DNA of 64,000 nt from Nothopassalora personata (Eukaryota > Ascomycota > Dothideomycetes > Mycosphaerellales > Mycosphaerellaceae), in contig CM066292.1 in assembly GCA_033816765.1 (NCBI GenBank), forward strand, positions 2,418,001 to 2,482,000. Direction: 5' to 3'. Under the pieces are notes generated by a model. It did not search any database. It worked only from the letters and a program-made list of their open reading frames with translations, and was not told the origin of the DNA. The position numbers and the translations under genes were made by a program. Shown piece after piece: positions 24,901-36,299 of this stretch. Position 1 is the stretch's first letter; every line of letters begins with the position of its first letter.

Positions 24901-25560
24901 ACTAAATTCGCATATAATAACAGCGTCTACCCTACGCTACGTATAAGCCTATTCGAGATAGCGTATAGTTAGAGACCTAAGATTACCCTAATACCTATAG
25001 GATCTTAAGGCGAGATCCGGGAAGGGGAGGTACTAGTAGCGGTAGACTTAGTTAACCGCATGCGAGAGATACGCGCTACGCTTACGAAGCGTTAGGAAAT
25101 CGTAGTAGCCGATTAGACTCGCTACTATAATAAGACTTATAAGGCTAAGAGCTATCGCGTAGGCGACATAGTCTTATTATCTACGAAGAACCTAAGGTTA
25201 GCATTACCGAAGAAGAAGATAGGTCCGAAGTTTATTAGACCGTACTGCATTATCGACGCTATCGGTTCGTAGGCGTACCGCCTAGTACTACTAGCCGACT
25301 TAAGAATTCATAATGTATTCTATATATCCCTCCTCGAGCCGTACGCGGGTAGCGAGAAGGATAGAGGTACTATAGCCCTCGCTAATAAGGACCTAGAATA
25401 TAAAGTAGAGGTAGTACTAGGAAAGCGTAAGTATAAGGGTAAAGTGTAGTACCTAGTGCGATAGAAGGGCTAGCTAGAAGAGTATAATAGCTAGGAGCTA
25501 GCATAAGGACTCGCGAATACTACGCGTATAGTAGCTAAATATAAGGCGTTAGCGAAGACG
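21971..25560 (+). pseudogene. I1 pol: protease, RT, RNase H, integrase, chromodomain
   Basis: Protease near 22060-22330: active site reads LDNG for an expected LDSG or LDTG, and the flap-end box reads LGRP. RT at about 22600-23250 with catalytic Tyr-Leu-Asp-Asn at 23068-23079, the RIP form of YLDD, preceded by FRLTNV. RNase H at about 23480-23900. Integrase: zinc-binding part near 24280-24480, catalytic core from 24515 (IDFITDLP), second Asp in SNRG (from SDRG), and the GPY/F motif (GPKFIRPY) near 25220. A chromodomain-like segment follows near 25390-25500 (EVVLGKRKYKGK, then YLVR and KG). This order is that of chromoviruses. Many TAG stops. Confidence 0.85.
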
Positions 25561-27246
25561 GTATAAGCCGGCGGAAGGATCTGCGAAGGCTACGCGTATA
25601 GTAGTCGAATATAAGGTACCTACGAAGGCCTTATAAGGCGCTAAAACAAGGGCATAGGTTATGTATTTAGGCCTTAACCCTTCGGTAGCTAGATATAAGG
25701 ACCTCTACCCCCGATAGTAAACTTAGCTATAACCTATATATAAGACACTAACCTATAGTATATTCTATCGGACTAAAAGGCTCGCTTACTTAGTTAAACG
25801 AATACCCCCGATAGTAATAACATTAGAGAGGGAGGTAAGGAGAGAGAAGAGTAGAGAGAAGAGTATTCATTTTAAAAATAAACTTTTATAGGGCGCGCTA
25901 CGGCGCTACGTAGATAGAAGATAGGCGCGTAGTAGGCGGCTAATATACGCGGAGCGCGCGATTACTCGTTATGATTATCCTTATTATCCTCCTTATTATA
26001 CTCGCCCCGTAGGGCTAGTAGTAAGAAGGCCCTATCGGCCGTAGTAGTATTAATGTTTCTAGCCTATCGGAACTATAACTACGGTTAGTATAGGACACGT
26101 ATATAACACGTATATTACTTACCGTACGGCCGAGCTCGAAGAGCCTATTAAGGGCCCTATTCTACTCTTACTATAGAACTACGGACGTAGTAGCGGCGGC
26201 GGAGGAGGGGGTAGTAGTAGTAGAGGCGCCGGCGAAGCGTACGCGGGTGTCGCCTATACGCTTATTCTTATAGGTAGAGAACTACCTCTTAGCCTAGGAG
26301 GAGGTTAGCCGATTTATATAGGGAGCGATAGTACGCCGTATACGGCGAGCGTAGGGAGCGCTAGCGAGGCGTAGCACTTACCTCTAGGATCTACTCGCCT
26401 AGCTAGGCGTAGAGCTCGTACTACTAGTCTAGAGCATCCTACTCTTATTTAGTAATAAGGTTACTAAGCCCCTAGATAAGCTCATCGCGCTAGGCGCAAG
26501 CGGCGCGTAGGCGAGCTACTAGCTACGCGATAGCGACGCTAGTATTACTAACGTAGGGGTGCCTAATGTCTCTATAGCGCCTACACTTCTTAAGTAACTC
26601 GCCGGTAGTAATACTATTACACGTATCCTACTCCTCTACTATACTATTAGTAAGCGTATCGTAAGCGAAGAGCGTAGCGAATACTTACTAGCTACGAAGT
26701 ACGGGAGGTACCGTATATATATCTTAATATCTATACCTAGGCGCCTAGCTAGTAAGGACTTAGGGGTCTACGGCCCTAGTACGCTAAACTTACGCTTCGC
26801 TAGCGTGTCTAGTACGCCGAGCGCGCTAGACATCTATACTCGTAGTACTAGTAATAGTGTTAGTAGTACTAATAGGCCCCCTATAAGGGCCTCCTAGCGG
26901 AGCTAGTCTTAGATAGCTTCCTCTAAAGCTATAGTAGTGCTAGTAGGTCGCTAGGTAGTCGCTAGCGAGGAGCTAGTAGATCGCTAGTAGTACGGGTGTA
27001 GTGCGCTACGAGAACGTAGTATAAGGGAAAAAGAAGGAAAAGGAGGGAGAGGGTACGCTTCTTAAACCCTCGAGTTAGTTAACCCGGTAACTATAACTTT
27101 ACCTACCTATACCCTGATAACGACACGTACGAGACCCGTAGGCGGGTCGTATAGTAACGGAATCTACGAGAAGTAGATAGATTACTTATATAGAAACCTC
27201 CTAAAGCCGCGAGCTAAGGGTAGCTCGTCCTAGAAGGGGAGGTAGT
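25561..27246. other. I1 accessory 3' region, possible extra ORF
   Basis: About 1.7 kb between the chromodomain and the 3' LTR, present in both I copies (reverse strand in I2 at 30678-32400). From about 26060 to 27000 one plus-strand frame reads as a helix-rich protein (segments LLAQEEVSRF and VTKPLDKLIALG) if TAG/TAA are former Gln/Trp. A minus-strand frame from 26840 downward is also fairly open, because TAG and CTA are complementary. I cannot decide the strand, and I do not recognise the product. The 25860-26060 part is unusually CpG-rich. Confidence 0.45.
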
Positions 27247-27444
27247 TATAAGGGTAGCCTATAGCTAACCCTTATATATAATACGGCTATACCCGGCTTA
27301 GCATACCGCACGTAACGCGGATACGTACACTAGGAGACGCGTATAGCGTCTATAGAAGAAAGTAAGCTTTAGTTTATCTACGATTAGAAGATCGTAGGCG
27401 TGCTATATATTACGACATCCCCTTATAGCCTTACGGCCCTTATA
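27247..27444 (+). repeat. I1 3' LTR (198 bp)
   Basis: Direct copy of 20563-20760, same length, preceded by a polypurine tract and followed by the GCGGG duplication. Confidence 0.9.
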
Positions 27445-27449
27445 GCGGG

Positions 27450-28150
27450 TCTCGGGTATCTAGGTTATACGAATCGGTCGTACCTTAAATCCTAGAGCCT
27501 TTCGTTGATCTCCTTTACTACCTTAATTATCGCCCCTAGCGTCGTAACGCTAGCGTTTTGGGATAGTTCGGCTTTAACGTTATCCTTTAGCCCGAGGTAG
27601 AACTGCGATCGTAATACTACGTCGTTCTATTCTAGGTCGGCGGTATATCCTTAGAATTCTAAGGCGTATAGCGCTATAGAAGTAGTCTATTAAAGTTATC
27701 GGATATGTCGGTCGGCGTATACCTCCTCGTTTAGTATCCCGTATAGATTATCGAGTTTCGTCTTAAACTCGCCGTAGTCGTAGAAAATTTTTCGAGTTTC
27801 CGTTTTTAGTGTTTCTCCTTCGCCCTAGTTATAAAGCTAGTCCTTAAGGTATAGTCGGAATCCTCTAGCTGCTTTTCCTCGTAGGAAGGATACGGCGTAT
27901 AAGACCTTAGAGGCCTCGCCTTAAAACTAGTATACGTTAAAGTAAAGGTATAACTAAACCTATAGTTAAAAAGCCTCTAGTTTATCCTTAGTCCCGTCGA
28001 ACGTCTCCGGCGTAGACACCTTAGGTACACGGTAGTAGTCCTATAAGTTTAGTATACTTATAGGAGTATTGTTATTCTTACTACTTCCTATAATCGACAT
28101 TTCGCTTATTCGTTCCGTAATGCTAGTTAACTATAGCTATTGTCGTAACG
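27450..28150 (-). pseudogene. H1 gag N-terminal and capsid part
   Basis: Minus-strand reading gives a Gypsy-type gag capsid: ETFDGTKDKLEAF near 28000, a YLYFNVY segment, then LRGKAARGF and FKTKLDNLYG, then LGLKDNVKAEL near 27580. The matching H2 gag lies at 41480-48540 (interrupted). Continues beyond I1 at 20557. RIP stops at former Gln and Trp codons. Confidence 0.75.
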
Positions 28151-28210
28151 GACTCCGGGTAGCGTCTCTCGCCGATATATATAAAGGGCCCTAGTAGTAG
28201 TGCTTAAAGT

Positions 28211-28531
28211 TATTAGGAACCGCTGTACGTTATCCTAACTAGGCTTAGATCTTTATAGGGATGTCTCTCTCTCGTTAGAAAGATAGTAGTCCTAAATAGT
28301 ATATAGTAGTATACTTAAAATAAGTTAAGCACGAGGCTCCTATCTACTTATAAAAGAGCGTCGTCTATATAGTGCTATGTCTTAGCGTAACTAATCTAAG
28401 TCGCTTAGCCTTAGTCCTAATTCTAAGTTACTTAGCCTTAGTCCTAATTCTAAGTTATCTAGCCTTAGTCCTACTGCCTCGTAGCCTACATAAACCCTTG
28501 TTATTCGTAGCGAATGAACGTGTCCGTAACA
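28211..28531 (-). repeat. H1 5' LTR (321 bp)
   Basis: Plus strand starts TATTAGGAACC (from TGTTAGG) and ends CCGTAACA. 27-bp repeats begin at 28404. The base stretch next to it on the minus strand, ACTTTAAGCA, resembles the CTTTAAACGC that follows G LTRs and would hold the primer site. Confidence 0.88.
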
Positions 28532-29049
28532 TCCGTATTCTTTAAATTTAGCGGTATATCCTAAAGTAGACGTTTTCTACTTTAGGTATTAAATAATTCG
28601 TATAGCCTATTAGACTTCTTTCGAGGTTCTAAAGATTAACTTTATCTTATCTTTAAAAAGAGTATAGCTCCTAAACATTCCGGTAGGGTCTTATCGTCCT
28701 ATACCTTTAAGGTATTCCCTAAGGTAAGGTTTAATCTAGTTCTACGCGCTTCCGCGAAGGAACGTAATAGCGAAGATAGTTCTTTTATTAGCATCGACTA
28801 GGTTAAATATAAGGTATATATCTATCTAGTTAACCTAGTCGTTAAACTTAGTTCTATCTCTATAGAAGAGATCTAGCTTAGTAGCCTTAATGTCGCTCTT
28901 CCTTAGAGTAGGCTTATTATCGTTATTAGACTTATCGTCCTTCGTAGTAGTCTATCGTAATAGCGTACGGCGGATACTTCCTACTTCGCTAGGGGCGGGT
29001 GTTCCCCTACTAGCTACTTAAGTAGCGCTTATCCTAAGGGCGTTTAAAG
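28532..29049 (-). pseudogene. G2 gag N-terminal part
   Basis: Continuation of G2 gag beyond the H1 insertion. On the minus strand it matches the gag of the plus-strand G copy at 60481-60990, including the segments LDLFYRD and YLMFN (RIP-altered), which belong to the Gypsy gag capsid region. Translation would begin near 29000. Broken by TAG codons. Confidence 0.75.
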
Positions 29050-29467
29050 TATTATGTCTCGTTCTAGGGCTAGTCTTAAAGGAGAGATAAGTTAAGTTAC
29101 GTAGCGGTATTCTTTAGAGAGGCTAGACTAAGCTAAGCGAAGATAAATAATTAGGATAAGAGTATATTCTAATTAGTAAGATAGTAACATAAGTTAAACG
29201 CCTTAGAACTATAAGGGTTTCTAGCGTTCCTAAATACAAAGGAGACTCTTAGTCTATAACTTCTCGAATTACTAAGTTACTAGTAAGCGAGTAATCTCGA
29301 ATTACTAAGTTACTAGTAAGCGAGTAATCTCGAATTACTAAGTTACTAGTAAGCGAGCGATCTTAAATTACTAAGTTACTAGTAAGCGAGTAATCTCGTA
29401 CGGCGTACGTAATCCGTTTTACCTAACGACTGCGTCTACCGTTGTAGATTCTATCCGATCCGTAACA
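29050..29467 (-). repeat. G2 5' LTR (418 bp)
   Basis: Starts TATTATGTCTCG and ends CCGTAACA. Its R-U5 half is shared with all G LTRs in the window. The U3 half carries four 33-bp tandem units at 29267-29398, as in G1. Confidence 0.88.
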
Positions 29468-30479
29468 TCTAGTAATAGTAACGATCCTAATAAGCGTCCT
29501 CCTAGTAATAGTAGAAAGGGCCTACCTATATCTAGTAAGCTCTCTAAGCGTAAGGACCTTATTAAGGCACTTAGACTAGTTAAGTAGATTATCGATAATA
29601 AGCGTAATATTACTAAGAGGAATATAACCTTATAGCTTAGTATAGTATCTTTTAAGATTACCTTCTACAAGAAGAAGCTTTTAACTACTAAGGGTAGTAT
29701 TACTAACCTACTAAACTAGGGTTAAATTAACGCGGCTACTTAGGACTTCGATTATATAATAGTCGATCCTTAAGGCCGTATCGCTAATACTATAACTATA
29801 AATATTAATAGTAGTTAGAACTATCTTCCTATCTTATAGGCTTCCGCTATAGACTATCTTATTTAATACTTCGGTAGCGTCTATAACCGCTATAAGGAGA
29901 GATCTAACCTTCCCTTCTCTAGCTACTACACTATTTTAGGATAGTTTAAGGGCTACTATACTAACTACGCTCTTAATAATTACTATAATAAGTATAGCTT
30001 ATTCTCTCTATAGACCCTATAGTAGGGTACTACCGGTCGTACTAGTTATCTAAGTCTAGCTAGTCTATCTAGAACCTACTAGTAGCTAGGTATAGATTAC
30101 TCTTGCTCTACTAATACCGCCTTCTAGGGTAGTATATAAGCTAGTCGCTCTCCTCCTATTATACGTAGTAGTCCTCTACGTAAGGGCTTCCTATCTCTAG
30201 CTCTAGGTTCTCTTAGTATAAGTACCTCTAGATATAGTTCTTAGATACTACCTACCTAGCTTATTCCTAGTAATATAGATTAGCGCCTAAGTATCCCTAG
30301 GGCTCCTAGTAATAGCTTTAGAACTATCCTTCTTAAGCTTTACCTCCTATTTTCTAACTCTCTATCTTAGGATAAGGTTAATACTCTAATTTGTTAGTTC
30401 CTATAGCGTCTAGGCACTAATAACGACTTTTAGGAGGGTACTATAACTAACTCGACTTCCTATAAGAGGGGTTCTAGAG
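29468..30479 (+). other. J: unrecognised substrate between G2 and I2
   Basis: One kilobase that matches nothing else in the window. A plus-strand frame reads through with TAG as former Gln/Trp: Lys-rich at first (KLSKRKDLIKALRLVK), then Asn/Tyr/Ser-rich, then Ser-rich. It is heavily TAG-laden, so probably also a RIP-hit repeat, perhaps a gag or LINE ORF1 fragment. I cannot assign a family. It received G2 on its left (TCTAG at 29468) and I2 on its right (TAGAG at 30475-30479). Confidence 0.35.
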
Positions 30480-30677
30480 TATAAGGACCGTAAGGCTATA
30501 AGGGGATGTCGTAATATATAGTACGCCTACGATCTTCTAATCGTAGATAAACTAAAGCTTACTTTCTTCTATAGACGCTATACGCGTCTCCTAGTGTACG
30601 TATCCGCGTTACGTGCGGTATGCTAAGCCGGGTATAGCCGTATTATATATAAGGGTTAGCTATAGGCTACCCTTATA
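30480..30677 (-). repeat. I2 3' LTR (198 bp)
   Basis: Reverse complement of the I1 LTRs. TAGAG (30475-30479) is the visible half of the target duplication. The adjoining ACTACCTCCCCTTCT is the polypurine tract read on the other strand. Confidence 0.88.
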
Positions 30678-32400
30678 ACTACCTCCCCTTCTAGGACGAG
30701 CTACCCTTAGCTCGCGGCTTTAGGAGGTTTCTATATAAGTAATCTATCTACTTCTCGTAGATTCCGTTACTATACGACCCGCCTACGGGTCTCGTACGTG
30801 TCGTTATCAGGGTATAGGTAGGTAAAGTTATAGTTACCGGGTTAACTAACTCGAGGGTTTAAGAAGCGTACCCTCTCCCTCCTTTTCCTTCTTTTTCCCT
30901 TATACTACGTTCTCGTAGCGCACTACACCCGTACTACTAGCGATCTACTAGCTCCTCGCTAGCGACTACCTAGCGACCTACTAGCACTACTATAGCTTTA
31001 GAGGAAGCTATCTAAGACTAGCTCCGCTAGGAGGCCCTTATAGGGGGCCTATTAGTACTACTAACACTATTACTAGTACTACGAGTATAGATGTCTAGCG
31101 CGCTCGGCGTACTAGACACGCTAGCGAAGCGTAAGTTTAGCGTACTAGGGCCGTAGACCCCTAAGTCCTTACTAGCTAGGCGCCTAGGTATAGATATTAA
31201 GATATATATACGGTACCTCCCGTACTTCGTAGCTAGTAAGTATTCGCTACGCTCTTCGCTTACGATACGCTTACTAATAGTATAGTAGAGGAGTAGGATA
31301 CGTGTAATAGTATTACTACCGGCGAGTTACTTAAGAAGTGTAGGCGCTATAGAGACATTAGGCACCCCTACGTTAGTAATACTAGCGTCGCTATCGCGTA
31401 GCTAGTAGCTCGCCTACGCGCCGCTTGCGCCTAGCGCGATGAGCTTATCTAGGGGCTTAGTAACCTTATTACTAAATAAGAGTAGGATGCTCTAGACTAG
31501 TAGTACGAGCTCTACGCCTAGCTAGGCGAGTAGATCCTAGAGGTAAGTGCTACGCCTCGCTAGCGCTCCCTACGCTTACTACGTACGGCGTACTATCGCT
31601 CCCTATATTAGTCGGCTAACCTCCTCCTAGGCTAAGAGGTAGTTTAGTGCCTATAAGAATAAGCGTATAGGCGACACCTACGTACGGTTCGCCGGCGCTT
31701 CCGCTACTACTACCTCCTCCTCCGCCGCCGCTACTACGTCCGTAGTACTATAGTAAGAGTAGAATAGGGCCCTTAATAGGCTCTTCGAGCTCGGCCGTAC
31801 TATAAGTACTATATATGTCGTATACGTGTCCTATACTAACCGTAGTCATAGTTCCTATAGGCTAGGAATATTAATACTACTACGGCTAATAGGGCCTTCT
31901 TACTACTAGCCCTACGGGGCGAGTATAATAAGGAGGATAATAACGAGGATAATAACGAGTAATTGCGCGCTCTACGTATATTAGCCGCCTACTATGCGCC
32001 TATCTTTTATCTACGTAGCGCCGTAGCGCGCCTATAAAAGTTTATTTTAAAATAAATAATCTTCTCTCTACTCTTCTCTCTCCTTACCTCCCTCTCTAAT
32101 ATTATTGCTATTAGGGGTGTTTACTTAACTAAGTAAGCGAGCCTTTTAGTCCGATAGAATATACTAAGAGTTAGTGTCTTATATATAGGTTGTAGCTAAT
32201 GTTACTATCGGGAGTAGAGGCTACTATTAATATAGATACTATTAGATAGGCCTTCCCCCCGTATTATTAGTAAAAAAGAGGAGGTTATATCTAAAGAGTA
32301 AGGTCCTTATATCCGGCTACCGAAGGGTTAAGTCCTAAATATATAACCTATGCCCTTACTTCGGCGCCTTATACGGCCTTCGTAGATACCTTATATTCGA
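30678..32400. other. I2 accessory 3' region
   Basis: Reverse-complement counterpart of 25561-27246, collinear and similar in length. Comparing the two copies would help decide which strand encodes the possible extra protein. Nothing else recognised. Confidence 0.45.
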
Positions 32401-35375
32401 CTACTATACGCGTAGCCTTCGCGGATTCTTCCGCCGGCTTATACCATCTTTACTAATGCCTTATATTTAGCTACTATACGCGTAGTATTCGCGAGTCCTT
32501 ATACTAGCTCCTAGCTATTATACTCTTCTAGCTAGCCCTTCTATCGTACTAGGTACTACACTTTACCGTTATACTTACGCTTTCCTAGTACTGCCTCTAC
32601 TTTATATTCCCCGTCCTTATTAGTAAGGGGTATAGTACCTCTATCCTTCTCGCTGCCCACGTACGGCTTAAGGAGAGATATATAGAATATATTATAAATT
32701 CTTAAGTCGGCTAGTAGTACTAGGCGGTACGTCTACGAATCGATAGCGTTAATAATACGGTACGGTTATTATGTCTCGTTCTAGGGCTAGTCTTAAAAGA
32801 GAGATAAGTTAAGTTACGTAGCGGTATTCTTTAGAGAGGCTAAAGCGAGCTAAGCGGAGATAAATAATTAGGATAAGAGTGTATTCCAATTAGTAAGATA
32901 GTAATATAAGTTAAACGTATTAAAACTATAGGGGATTCTTAGCGTTCCTAAATATAAAGGAGATTCGTAGAACTCGGTAATTAGTCTAATTATTCTAAGT
33001 ATAAGCAGTCTAATTAGTCTAAGCATAAGCAGTCTAATCGCCCTAAGTCTAAGCGCTTAGGTAGGATAAGTTACGTGCTTATCTCGTCATTATAATTCTA
33101 GGGTCTATAGGAATTATTCCGTAATAACGGTCTAATAAACTTCGGACCTATCTTCTTTAGTAGTACTAACCTTAGGTTCTTTATAGATAATAAGACTATA
33201 TCGCCTACGCGATAGCTCTTAGCCTTATAAGTCTTATTATAGTAGCGAGTCTAGTCGGCTACTATAATCTCCTAACGCTTCGTAAGCGTAGCGCGTATTT
33301 CTCGTATACGGTTAACTAAGTCTACCGCTACTAGTACCTCCCCTTCCCGGATCTCGCCCCGAGATCCTATAGGTATTAGGGTAATCTTAGGTCTCTAACC
33401 GTATACTATCTCGAATAGGCTTATACGTAGCGTAGGGTAGACGCTATTATTATATACGAATTTAGTAATAGCAAGCTACTTAGCCTACTCTATCTAGTTC
33501 TCGCTATAGTAATAACGAAGGTACTATTCTAAGGTTTAGTTTACCCTCTTAGTCTAACCGTTAGTCTAAGGGTAAAAAGCTATAGATAGCTTATGCTTTA
33601 CCTACGCCTTAAAGTAGAAGTTACTCTAGAACTTGCTCGTAAATACTAACCCGCGGTTACTTACTATGCCCGCTAGGACACTATAATGCCGTACGACTTC
33701 GTCTTATAAGATCCTCGTAAGCTCCGCCGCTATATATATCTTAGTCGTAGGAATATATAAGTTTATTTTAGAGTAGTAATCGACGATTACTAGGATCGTA
33801 TTATATACGTATTCTCCTCACTTACTTAGCGGTAGGTCCGTAATAAAATCTATAGTAATTTCTTACTATAGACCGTCTAGCCTAGGTAGTAGCTATAGCT
33901 TACCGTAGGGTCGATAGCGCCTCGCCTTCGAGGTCTAATACGCTCTATAGTTTATAACATGCTCCCTTATATCCTTACTAAGTAATTCCTACTAGTAACG
34001 ACGCCGTAGTCGCTCTTTAGTCTTTACTTTACTAAAGTACCCTACTAGTAGGTCGTTATAATATATATAGACGAGCTATACTCTTACTATGTAATCTTCG
34101 GGTACTATAATTGCGTTTCTACGATAGACTAACCCGTCTTTATATACTAATCCTTAGCGTCCCCTTTACTAGGCGCCTACGATAAGTATACGACGTACCT
34201 ATCGTCTCTCCCCTATACGATTTTTATTAGTAGTATAAGTAGTTTACCTAGGCCGCCTTATATTATTATAGCGTATACTCTTACGGGTAGCGATCGGGTC
34301 TCCTATAGCTTATAGGCTCCTACTACTGTTATCGTTACCTTATCCTATATCTTCTCGTAGGTAGCGGTTACGAGCCTTACTATAGGCTCGTCCTCTCTTA
34401 ATAGGGATTTCTTCTAGAAAGATAGCTTACTTTATAGCGTAGGAAGCAAGTTCGACGTCTACTACGCTACGCGTATATGGTTACTACGTTACGATAGCGT
34501 ATCGGCTAGGTTATTCTTCCCCGGCCTATACTCTACTACGAAGTCGAAAGATAATAGAAACGTCGCCTATCGAGCTTACCTCCTATTTAGCTACTTTACT
34601 ATTATAAAACCCTATAGATTTGTATAGTCGACTAGTACCTAAACCGTATACGATGCGCCTTCGAGATACGGTCGCTAATGCTTAAATGCCTCTACTACTG
34701 CTAGTAGCTCTTGGTTATAGGTCTTATAATTGCACTCGGTAGGTATTATCTTACGAGAATAGAAGGTAATTAGATACTACTTAGTCCTAAATAGCTAAGA
34801 GATAATGCCTATAATCGTAAAACCTAAGGTATCCGTTTCTACCCTCGTACGTAACGAAGGATCGAAGTGCCTTAGGATAGGTACTCCGAGGAACCTAGCT
34901 TTTAGCCGTTAGAACGCTTACTCCTCGTAAGTAGACTATATAAGAGGCCTTTACTTCTTACTATTCTTATACCCCTTAAGTAGGTCTATTAATAGCTTTA
35001 CGATCCTCGAGTACCCTTTAATAAAACGTCTATAGAAGTTATAGAATCCTAGGAAGGATTAAACCTTATAAAAACTCGTAGGCGTAGGCTATTCCTTAAT
35101 TACGGCTGCCCTACTCCTATCTATCGATACGCCTACGACACTTACGATAAATCCTAGAAACTTAGTACTCTCCCAGAAGAAGCTATACTTCTTTAGGTTT
35201 ATAAATAGGGCGAACTTCCGTAGCCTCTCTAGTACCGCCCGTACGGCTCGTATATACTCCCTACGCGTTACGCTATAGATAAGGATATTATCTAGGTAGA
35301 CTATATATATATTATCTACTAACCTAGTAAGGGCCTTATTAATATACCCCTAGAAGGTAGCTAGTATATTAGTAA
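32401..35375 (-). pseudogene. I2 pol (RT to chromodomain), RIP-inactivated, interrupted
   Basis: Minus strand. Chromodomain near 32480-32600, GPY/F motif split by the solo G LTR, integrase core near 33450-33870, RNase H near 34480-34900 and RT from about 35090 to 35375. The RT catalytic box lies near 35295-35315 with changed acidic residues. The RT frame is cut by F2 in the region that reads FRLTNV in I1. TAG stops throughout. Confidence 0.78.
32767..33126 (-). repeat. solo LTR of a G-related element (360 bp)
   Basis: Begins TATTATGTCTCG and ends CCGTAATA; flanked by ACGGT (32762-32766 and 33127-33131). The R-U5 half matches G1/G2. The U3 half is different and holds three 24-bp units (32983-33054, unit begins AGTCTAAT and ends TAAGC) in place of the 33-bp array. 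Confidence 0.88.
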
Positions 35376-35743
35376 TGTCTACTAACTACCCTATGTAGGC
35401 CTGTCCGAGTTGTGGTAGTATAGAGCGGCGCTTATGTAAGTAGGGGTATTTGCCGGTCCCGGGACCGTGAAATCAGGTCACGTAACGAGCAGCGTAGTAG
35501 CTAGATAAAACAAGAGGATTAGCGGACTTAATCCCCTATGCCCTCTACTCGAGAGGTATAAATTGAATTGTTACCTTAATACTACGCTTACAATGCTTAA
35601 CTACGTAGTATATATCTTAATAGCTATACTAGGTCCTACTAGTTTACCTAAATGTCTAATTAAACCTAAATGAAATTAGGGTAAGTTAGACCTAAGGGAC
35701 CCCCTCTAAACCTAAGGTTAACACAACCTATTAGTCGTTAATA
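35376..35743 (-). repeat. F2 3' LTR (368 bp)
   Basis: Same length as the F1 LTR. On the minus strand it is preceded by the purine tract AGGGGAGGATA and starts TATTAACGAC (from TGTTAACGAC). Left flank AGTAA is the probable half of the target duplication in I2. Palindrome variant at 35448-35473. Confidence 0.85.
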
Positions 35744-36299
35744 TATCCTCCCCTATTACGAACCTGTCCTTAGGTTCTAAAGTAGTAAGCCCGGGCACTA
35801 TAGGTAGCGTAGTTAGTCGCTATAAGCTAAGGTAGTCTTATAGTAGTATAATAGCTTACCCTACTATTTAGCTTAATATATAAGATGTTAGGTAATCCTA
35901 GGGCCTATTAGCGACAGTTTATAAAGATCGGAAGGATTCTTCTAATAGATACCGTAACGGTAACGTTAATAACCGCGACGCGCTATGTTAGCATTAATCG
36001 AATAGGCTAGATGGTCGAATAATGCAAACGCCATTTATAAAACAAGTAAGTGTTAGTACTAGTAACCTAATAAACCTAAGGACGAGTCTATCGCGTAGCT
36101 AGAAAGTTAGTTAAGGGAAGATAAGTAACTATAAGAAATAAGTAAGATCTAAGGACTAGAGGTACCCGTACCCGAAGCATTAACTAGAATTAGAACTAGA
36201 ACTAGAATTAGAACTAGAAACTAGCACCTATAGGCTATAGCTATAGCCGGGAACTCAACTAGAAACTAGGAGCCTATAAACCCGTACTAACTACTTAGT
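35744..36299 (-). other. F2 3' untranslated region with short repeats
   Basis: Between ORF3 and the 3' LTR. It contains the polypurine tract next to the LTR and, at about 36181-36228, a run of six- to seven-base words alternating GAACTA and GAATTA. No coding frame seen. Confidence 0.5.
36181..36228. repeat. short tandem repeat GAACTA/GAATTA
   Basis: About seven degenerate hexamer to heptamer units in the F 3' untranslated region. Confidence 0.6.

Larger units (their letters stand above)
20563..27444 (+). mobile_element. I1: complete Gypsy retrotransposon
   Basis: 198-bp LTRs at 20563-20760 and 27247-27444, flanked by GCGGG (20558-20562 and 27445-27449). The 6.5-kb interior holds gag, protease, RT, RNase H, integrase and a chromodomain on the plus strand, then a 1.7-kb accessory region, and the purine tract AGAAGGGGAGGTAGT just before the 3' LTR. 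Inserted in gag of H1. Confidence 0.9.
19268..28531 (-). mobile_element. H1: gag-only LTR retrotransposon, complete, interrupted by I1
   Basis: LTRs of 321 bp at 19268-19588 and 28211-28531, flanked by TCCGT on both sides. Without the 6.9-kb I1 insertion the element is about 2.4 kb. It encodes gag with a CCHC knuckle on the minus strand and an antisense Zn2Cys6-like gene on the plus strand. No protease, RT or integrase sequence fits in the remaining space. H2 (41160-49901) has the same content and size, so the lack of pol is a family trait, not a deletion in one copy. Confidence 0.82.
15545..29467 (-). mobile_element. G2: chromovirus-type Gypsy element, interrupted by H1
   Basis: Minus-strand G copy. 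Its internal part is 15545-19267 plus 28532-29049, with the 5' LTR at 29050-29467. The 3' end is cut by F1 at 15544 and would continue left of the window. H1 is inserted in gag with target duplication TCCGT (19263-19267 and 28532-28536). The uninterrupted site is seen in G1 near 6520. The LTR is followed by TCTAG at 29468, the likely target duplication in J. Confidence 0.85.
30480..35375 (-). mobile_element. I2: Gypsy element, 3' part, cut by F2
   Basis: Minus-strand copy of I. 3' LTR 30480-30677, accessory region 30678-32400, chromodomain and integrase, RNase H and most of RT up to 35375, where the F2 LTR begins. A solo G LTR interrupts the GPY/chromodomain junction at 32767-33126. The 5' half of I2 must lie beyond the right edge of F2, outside the window. 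Confidence 0.85.
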
